The position numbers and the translations under genes were made by a program. From NCBI GenBank assembly GCA_947474275.1, contig CANJHY010000161.1, forward strand, positions 1 to 10,691: a stretch of 10,691 nt of DNA, written 5' to 3'. Shown here piece by piece: positions 6,459 through 10,691 of this stretch; position 1 is the stretch's first letter; each line of letters begins with the position of its first letter. The notes below the pieces were generated by a model. The model was not told the DNA's origin, did not search any database, and saw only the letters and a program-made list of their open reading frames with translations. This DNA comes from PALSA-1004 sp947474275 (GTDB lineage: Bacteria > Pseudomonadota > Gammaproteobacteria > Burkholderiales > SG8-41).

Positions 6459-7427
6459 TCACTCCTGCTCGATATTCGCCGCGCGTATCACCCTGTTCCA
6501 CTTCGCAACGTCGTTGCGTATGAATTCGGTGAACTCCGCCGGGCTGCCGGTTGCCAGCTCGCCGCCCTGCGCCAGCAATTTCGCCTTGATGTCGGGGAGA
6601 TTGAATATGCGCACCAGCTCGTGGTTAAGCCGCATGACGATTTCCTGCGGTGTGCCGGCGGGCGCGAGCACGCCATACCATACGTAGACATCATAACCGG
6701 CGACCCCCGCCTCTATCATGGTCGGGACATCCGGGAGCTCGGTCATGCGTTTGAGTCCGGTAGTAGCCAGCACGCGTATGCGGCCGGACTGCAGATGCTG
6801 CAGAGTAGACACTGCGCTTTGTATGATCATGTGCGAACGGCCCGTCAGCAATTCGGTGGTCGCCTCGGCCGGCCCTTTGAACGGTATGTGCACGGTCTTG
6901 ATACCCGCCACCGAATTAAAAAACTCCATCGCCAGGTGGCTGGGCGAACCAATACCCGACGATGCGTAATTGAGATCGCCCGGATGCGCACGCGCAAAGG
7001 CGATCAACTGCTTGACAGTGGTGACCGGCAGCGACGGATGAATGACCAATGCGCTTGCGGCACGTACACCGAGCGTGATTGGTGCGAAATCCTTCACCGG
7101 GTCGTACGGAGGATTTTTGCGCAACCCAATCGTGCCGAGACTGCCGACCGATCCCATCAGCAGCGTGTAGCCGTCTGGTGCTGCCTTCGCCACGAACGTC
7201 GCACCGACGATGCCGCCGGCGCCGGGCCGGTTCTCGACGATGACGGTTTGCTCCCAGCTTTCGGTCAGCTTCGCCGCCAGCAGGCGCCCGACAATGTCGG
7301 TGCTGGCGCCCGGTGAAAACGGCGCGATGATGCGTATCGGCTTCGCCGGATAAGTCTGCGCATGCGCGGCGCCGGAAAAAAATAAAACAGTCGCGATCAA
7401 TACGGTGCGGCGAATACGTTGGTTCAC
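6459..7427 (-). CDS. Bug/TctC-family periplasmic solute-binding protein (copy 4)
   Basis: This is a Bug binding protein of 322 residues from a GTG at 7427. An upstream in-frame ATG at 7433 would make 324 residues, but the only ribosome site (GGGGAG, 7434-7439) touches that ATG directly, whereas it stands a normal six bases from the GTG. The signal peptide is residues 1-23 (AHA before Q24). Landmarks are SPGASTD (38-44), VENRPGAGG (64-72), PDGYTLL (84-90), PPYD (106-109, where siblings have LPYD), YASSGIGSPSHL (154-165) and HIPFKG (180-185, with Phe for the usual Tyr). It follows the M19-like gene by 28 bases and is followed by another bug gene, so two binding proteins are encoded in tandem within one operon. 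The ligand is not predictable from sequence. Confidence 0.92.
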   Translation of the reverse strand: MNQRIRRTVLIATVLFFSGAAHAQTYPAKPIRIIAPFSPGASTDIVGRLLAAKLTESWEQTVIVENRPGAGGIVGATFVAKAAPDGYTLLMGSVGSLGTIGLRKNPPYDPVKDFAPITLGVRAASALVIHPSLPVTTVKQLIAFARAHPGDLNYASSGIGSPSHLAMEFFNSVAGIKTVHIPFKGPAEATTELLTGRSHMIIQSAVSTLQHLQSGRIRVLATTGLKRMTELPDVPTMIEAGVAGYDVYVWYGVLAPAGTPQEIVMRLNHELVRIFNLPDIKAKLLAQGGELATGSPAEFTEFIRNDVAKWNRVIRAANIEQE

Positions 7428-7433
7428 TTGCAT

Positions 7434-7439
7434 CTCCCC
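7434..7439 (-). promoter_or_regulatory. Ribosome-binding site deciding the bug copy 4 start
   Basis: The minus strand reads GGGGAG immediately followed by ATGCAAGTG. Zero spacing to the ATG is too close for initiation, while the GTG two codons later is six bases away. This favours GTG at 7425-7427 as the start. Confidence 0.6.
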
Positions 7440-7455
7440 GTAACTTTTTCCCCGG

Positions 7456-8472
7456 TCAGCCGATATTTTTTGCGATGGCGCGCACCCAGCTTTCGCCGAG
7501 CACCCAGCGCATATTTTTCTCGTCGTAGCCGCGTTCCACCATGCCCTGGGTCAGGTTGGGTGTCTTGCGGATGTCTTCCAGCCCGCGCGGATAATTCTGG
7601 TTCAGGAAATCATCCACGCTGCCGAAAATATCCGGCCGCAGCGTGCGGTTGCGTACCGATTGCGGCAAGACGACGCCCGCGTCCTTGTAACCTTCAACGT
7701 AATCGAGCCCCATACCGACGTGCTCGGCGCCCATGAATTTAACCAGGTAATCGAGATGGTCGAGCATGTGGGCAAGCGTCGGGTCGGGATGATGCACGGA
7801 GCGCGGCAACCCGCACAAGCCAATTACGCCGCCTTTGGCCGCGACGATTTTCAGCACCTCGTCTTTTTTGTTGCGGTCGTTGGCCGTCACCGCATACGCA
7901 TTGCCGTGCGTGACACAAGGCGCGCGCGCCAGCTCAACGGCTTCGAGCGACGTCAGATGCCCCGAGTGCGACACGTCGAGCATCATCGGCAATTCGTTGA
8001 CCGCCGCAATCAACTCGCGGCCGAGAAAGCTCACGCCGGCGTTGCGCCGCTCGCCGCAGCCGTCGCCGACCAGGTTGGCGAACGTATAGCAGAGCCCGAG
8101 AATGCGAAAGCCGAGCCGGTGCATGATGCCGACGCGCTTGAGGTCGTTGCTTATCATGTCCACGGCCTGCGTGATCAGCATCATCGCGATCTTGCCCTGA
8201 GCCTTGGCGGTCTTGAAGTCGGCCGCCTTGGTGGCGAGCATCAGGTGCGGGCTCTTTTCAATCTTCTCCAGCGCTGTCTCGGTACGCTGCAGGGTCACGT
8301 CCCACGTTGCATCCGACACGACGCTCAACAGAGCGCCGCTGATGCCTCCTTCGAGCAGGCTCGCGGTATACGGTTCGTCCAGCGTGTAAAAAGGCGTCAG
8401 CCCGTCGAGCACGATCGACTTCCCATGCAACGCGCGTGCCTCAGGAGAAACAGTTGCGGATTTTTCGGCCAT
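7456..8472 (-). CDS. M19 (renal/membrane dipeptidase)-like protein with missing metal ligands
   Basis: This 338-residue protein has the sequence layout of peptidase family M19, TIM-barrel zinc enzymes such as renal dipeptidase, which cleaves Cys-Gly and other dipeptides. Recognisable blocks are DVSHSGH (166-172), CVTHGNAYAV (186-195), NDRN (198-201), GGVIGLCG (214-221) and VGMGLDY (252-258). H169 and H189 (second-metal histidines), R200 (carboxylate-binding arginine) and D257 (catalytic aspartate) align with family residues. The first-metal HxD motif, normally in a DGHND sequence, is replaced by DGLTP (23-27), so both ligands are absent. The bridging glutamate, normally in an EG motif, aligns with T101 or Q102. 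I recall a subgroup of bacterial M19 relatives with the same DGL change, so this may be a functional variant with one metal or different chemistry, not decay. No signal peptide is present. AAAGG at 8480-8484, seven bases before the ATG, fixes the start. It lies 15 bases after bug copy 5. Confidence 0.85.
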   Translation of the reverse strand: MAEKSATVSPEARALHGKSIVLDGLTPFYTLDEPYTASLLEGGISGALLSVVSDATWDVTLQRTETALEKIEKSPHLMLATKAADFKTAKAQGKIAMMLITQAVDMISNDLKRVGIMHRLGFRILGLCYTFANLVGDGCGERRNAGVSFLGRELIAAVNELPMMLDVSHSGHLTSLEAVELARAPCVTHGNAYAVTANDRNKKDEVLKIVAAKGGVIGLCGLPRSVHHPDPTLAHMLDHLDYLVKFMGAEHVGMGLDYVEGYKDAGVVLPQSVRNRTLRPDIFGSVDDFLNQNYPRGLEDIRKTPNLTQGMVERGYDEKNMRWVLGESWVRAIAKNIG

Positions 8473-8487
8473 CGGAATACCTTTCAG

Positions 8488-9450
8488 CTATTGGGGCTCG
8501 ATGCGCGCCGCTTTGGCGAGCTTCGCCCACTTGTCGAACTCGCTGGCCATATAAGCGCTGAGCTGCGCGGCGTTGAGCGGCAGCAATTCGAAACCCAGCG
8601 GCGCCAGCCGGGTGCGGAAATCTGGCACGGCAGTAACCGCAAGCACTTCCTTGCTGAGCGCTTCGACGATTTCACGCGGCACGCCGCGCGGGCCGACTAC
8701 GCCCTGCCACGAGCGGATTTCTGGAAAATCACCCGCCGATTCTTTCAGCGTCGGCACATTCGGCAGTTCGGACGAACGCTTGTCAGTCGTCATCGCCAGT
8801 GCGCGGACTTTGCCGGATGCAATATGCGTGGCCGCAGTCGCGAAGTCCGAGCAGATCGAAGTGATCTGCCCGGCGATGAGTTCGGTGACTGCCTGTGGGC
8901 TGCTCTTGTACGAAACCTGCGCCAGGTCGATGCCGGTCTTGAGCTTGAGAGTTTCCATGCAGATCGTCGCGGTACCGCTCGGCGTGCCGTAAGTCAGCTG
9001 GCCGGGACGCGCTTTGGCAAACGCGATCAGTTCACGCACGTTCTTCACCGGCAGCGACGGGTGCACCACGATCACGAACGGCACGCCGCCGACGCCGGCG
9101 ATCGGCGTGAAATCCTTGAGCCCGTCGTACGTCACGCCTTTCATCATCAACGACGCCTGCGAATGCGAGCTGGTGGTCGCCACCATCAGCGTATAGCCGT
9201 CGGCAGCAGCTTTTGCCACGTATTCTGCGGCGATGGAGCCGTTTGCACCCGCGCGGTTTTCCACCACGAAAGTCGCTTTCATGCGCTCGGACAGGCCTTG
9301 CGCCAGCAGGCGCGCAACGATATCGGTCGCGCTGCCCGCCGCGAACGGCACCACCAGGCGCACCGGTTTTTGCGGATAGCTCTGCGCAATCGCGCCCGCC
9401 GCGCCCGCCGCGCCCAGCAAAGAAATCAACACCATTAACCAACGGCACAT
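8488..9450 (-). CDS. Bug/TctC-family periplasmic solute-binding protein (copy 5)
   Basis: This 320-residue Bug binding protein is the first gene of the leftward six-gene operon. The ATG at 9450 has GGGAGA at 9458-9463, seven bases upstream, and starts a signal peptide of about 22 residues (AIA before Q23). Landmarks are AAGSATD (37-43), VENRAGANG (63-71), ADGYTLM (83-89), VTYD (106-109) and LKDFTPI (111-117). It is the most divergent of the set around the pocket. The HIPYKG loop of the siblings reads QVSYKS (178-183), and the 154-165 loop is YGTPSGTATICM. This points to a ligand different from those of copies 1-4. It is followed after 15 bases by the M19-like gene, suggesting uptake of a compound handled by that protein. 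A repeat element lies directly upstream. Confidence 0.92.
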   Translation of the reverse strand: MCRWLMVLISLLGAAGAAGAIAQSYPQKPVRLVVPFAAGSATDIVARLLAQGLSERMKATFVVENRAGANGSIAAEYVAKAAADGYTLMVATTSSHSQASLMMKGVTYDGLKDFTPIAGVGGVPFVIVVHPSLPVKNVRELIAFAKARPGQLTYGTPSGTATICMETLKLKTGIDLAQVSYKSSPQAVTELIAGQITSICSDFATAATHIASGKVRALAMTTDKRSSELPNVPTLKESAGDFPEIRSWQGVVGPRGVPREIVEALSKEVLAVTAVPDFRTRLAPLGFELLPLNAAQLSAYMASEFDKWAKLAKAARIEPQ

Positions 9451-9467
9451 TGCGCTATCTCCCGATC

Positions 9468-9502
9468 GTGAATAATTTTAAATCATCTTAAAAAAACGGA
9501 AA
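9468..9502 (-). promoter_or_regulatory. Weak candidate promoter for the bug5 operon
   Basis: On the minus strand a TAAAAT -10-like hexamer occupies 9475-9480, within an AT-rich stretch that stands out from the GC-rich surroundings. Sixteen bases upstream is TTTCCG, only a partial match to a -35 element. Transcription would begin near 9468, giving a leader of about 18 bases that contains the ribosome site. The -35 side overlaps the end of the repeat element, so the repeat could influence this promoter. Confidence 0.25.
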
Positions 9503-9611
9503 GCAACCGCCGATAGACGCCGATTCACGCCGATAAAAACCAGAGTCACTGCAGTTTCATTTTGGGGCATTTAGAACTTATCTGCGTTCATCTGCGTCCA
9601 TCGGCGGTTGC
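9490..9611 (-). terminator. Possible terminator/attenuator formed by repeat copy 2
   Basis: Read leftward from bug copy 6, the two 34-base arms of the repeat can pair around a 41-base loop, and the second arm is followed by TTTCCG and seven T residues (9490-9496). This resembles an intrinsic terminator with an oversized hairpin. A smaller hairpin of five G-C pairs plus a G-T pair (9675-9680 with 9684-9689, loop TGC) sits just after the bug6 stop but lacks a U-tract. Termination here would separate bug copy 6 from the operon that follows; no folding energy was computed. Confidence 0.35.
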
Positions 9612-9626
9612 GTATCGTCTTTAACT
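9490..9626. repeat. Inverted-arm repeat element with 10-base iterations, copy 2
   Basis: This is the second copy of the element near 1070-1225. The left arm (9503-9536) begins GCAACCGCCGAT and contains three CGCCGAT heptamers exactly 10 bases apart. The right arm (9578-9611), read on the minus strand, begins with the same 12 bases and continues with two CGCAGAT units at the same spacing. By eye the arms match at 29 of 34 positions, and the left arm matches the right arm of copy 1 at 30 of 34. The loop (9537-9577) is unlike that of copy 1. Both copies also share a GTTAAAG motif outside the right arm (here 9619-9625) and an A-rich flank outside the left arm. The element lies between bug copy 6 and bug copy 5 in the same orientation relative to transcription as copy 1. 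From the right arm to the bug6 stop (9612-9693) no gene was recognised. Confidence 0.78.
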
Positions 9627-9693
9627 TTTTTCGACGGTTGCGGCGACCTCGCCACGGATCATGAAACGTACGCGGCCGGCTGCGCCGGTCAGA

Positions 9694-10659
9694 TCATTCT
9701 TCTTTCGCGCCGGCTATCTTCACCACTTTCGCCATGCGCTCGAAATCGACCACCAGCATCTTGTTCATGTTCTCGGGCGTCATCGCGCGGGTCTCTATGC
9801 CCTGCTTGGCCAGACGCTCCGCCACCTCCGGGTTGCGCAACTGCCTGCCGATTTCAGCATTCATGCGCTCGACGATTTCGCGCGGCGTGGCTGCGGGCGC
9901 CAGCAATCCCAGCCAGCTGTCGAACTCGTAGCCGCGCAGGCCGCTTTCAGACAGCGTCGGCACCTCGGGCAGAAACTTGCTGCGCGCCGTGGTAGTGACA
10001 CCCAGGAGGCGCACGCGGCTGTCGTTCGCATACGGCATCACCGCGATATTCGCGCCTATCATCGCTGCGCCGCGGCCTGCCATCACTTCAAGCACTGCGT
10101 CGCCGGTGCTCTTGTATGGCACGTGCAGCATGTCGATGCCTGCCATGTTCACGAGGTACGCCATCGACAAATGCGTGGCACTGCCTTTGCCGGCCGACGG
10201 ATAAACCATGCCGGGCTTCGCCTTGGCGAGCTGGATGAACTCGCCGATGTTTTTTGCCGCCAACGATGCCGGCACCATCATGATGTAGCCAGTGATACCG
10301 ACCGAGGCTGCCGCCGTGAAATCCTTCAGCGGATCGTAGGCAAGGTTCGAATACACCGAACCGTTGATGTTGTGGCTGTTGGCCGCGATCAGGAAGGTGT
10401 AACCGTCCGCCGGGCCCTTGGCAACACCCAGAGTGCCCACGGTGCCGCCAGCGCCCGGTCGCGATTCGATGATGACCGGCTGGCCGAGTGCCGCCGACAA
10501 TTCGTTCTGCATCGCGCGCATCATGGTGTCGAGCACTGAACCGGCACCGAAGGGCGCAACGAGTCTCACCGGCTTGGAGGGCCACGCCTGCGCGAGAGCC
10601 TGCATGGGTGCCAGCGCTGCAAACGCCATGGCAAGACAACATTTTGATAGCGGATTCAT
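9694..10659 (-). CDS. Bug/TctC-family periplasmic solute-binding protein (copy 6)
   Basis: This Bug binding protein has 321 residues from the ATG at 10659. The frame also offers ATG at 10665 and GTG at 10668, but the G-run at 10668-10671 is eight bases from the 10659 ATG and too close to, or overlapping, the others. The signal peptide is residues 1-23 (ALA before Q24). Landmarks are FGAGSVLD (37-44), IESRPGAGG (64-72; siblings have ENR), ADGYTFL (84-90), LAYD (106-109), YPSAGKGSATHL (153-164) and HVPYKS (179-184). The lysine in the 153-164 loop and the final Ser in place of Gly distinguish its pocket from the others. It is the most upstream leftward gene in view; only 32 bases precede it, so its promoter and any operon partner lie outside the window. 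A repeat element follows and may end its transcript. Confidence 0.92.
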   Translation of the reverse strand: MNPLSKCCLAMAFAALAPMQALAQAWPSKPVRLVAPFGAGSVLDTMMRAMQNELSAALGQPVIIESRPGAGGTVGTLGVAKGPADGYTFLIAANSHNINGSVYSNLAYDPLKDFTAAASVGITGYIMMVPASLAAKNIGEFIQLAKAKPGMVYPSAGKGSATHLSMAYLVNMAGIDMLHVPYKSTGDAVLEVMAGRGAAMIGANIAVMPYANDSRVRLLGVTTTARSKFLPEVPTLSESGLRGYEFDSWLGLLAPAATPREIVERMNAEIGRQLRNPEVAERLAKQGIETRAMTPENMNKMLVVDFERMAKVVKIAGAKEE

Positions 10660-10691
10660 CGTCATCACCCCACGAATTTTTTGAAAGTGCG

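Noticed and set aside
7660..9438. A 592-codon open frame on the plus strand, antisense to the M19-like gene and bug copy 5
   Set aside because: The translation is rich in Arg, His and Gln with no recognisable domain, as expected for the antisense frame of GC-rich codons. The minus-strand genes have clear family motifs, signal peptides and ribosome sites.
9621..9662. A 13-codon minus-strand frame ending in TAA just after bug copy 6, which looked like the tail of a lost gene
   Set aside because: It has no ribosome site and is too short to match to any family. Its stop lies in the conserved GTTAAAG edge of the repeat element, which explains the sequence better.

Overview
The window looks like an accessory, catabolic stretch of a high-GC betaproteobacterial chromosome, most likely Burkholderiales or a relative. 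The main reason is six separate genes for Bug-type (TctC family) periplasmic solute-binding proteins in 10.7 kb. Large expansions of this family are typical of Bordetella, Cupriavidus, Variovorax, Polaromonas and similar bacteria. Each Bug protein has a Sec-type signal peptide and the usual length of about 320 residues. None is accompanied here by the TctA or TctB membrane subunits of a tripartite tricarboxylate transporter.

Layout, left to right. Bases 1-70 hold the start of a leftward gene cut by the window edge, probably an enolase-superfamily (mandelate racemase / muconate lactonizing) enzyme, directly behind bug copy 1 (77-1048). A repeat element with inverted arms lies at about 1070-1225. 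A leftward gamma-glutamyltransferase-like gene follows (1231-2946). It is divergent from the only rightward gene, bug copy 2 (3137-4114), across 190 bases of control region. Bug copy 2 ends exactly where a leftward six-gene operon ends. In transcription order that operon, from 9450 down to 4115, is bug copy 5, an M19-dipeptidase-like protein, bug copy 4, bug copy 3, a DUF1028 protein and a cysteine-dioxygenase-like cupin. A second copy of the repeat (about 9490-9626) separates it from bug copy 6 (9694-10659).

How it may work together. The pattern is a periplasmic binding protein placed next to one or two cytoplasmic enzymes, repeated several times, as expected for uptake and breakdown of small carboxylated compounds. 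The enzymes include a gamma-glutamyltransferase relative, a member of the family that contains the Cys-Gly-cleaving renal dipeptidase, and a thiol-dioxygenase relative. Those three families match the steps of glutathione or gamma-glutamyl-thiol breakdown, so a route for a gamma-glutamyl or thiol-containing compound is an attractive but unproven hypothesis. It is weakened because the dipeptidase lacks several metal ligands and the dioxygenase differs at one triad position.

The most unusual non-coding feature is the pair of repeat elements. Each has arms starting with an ACCGCCGAT core that carry 10-base iterations, each lies just upstream of a bug gene, and both have the same orientation relative to transcription. 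No tRNA, rRNA, CRISPR array, transposase or phage gene was seen.
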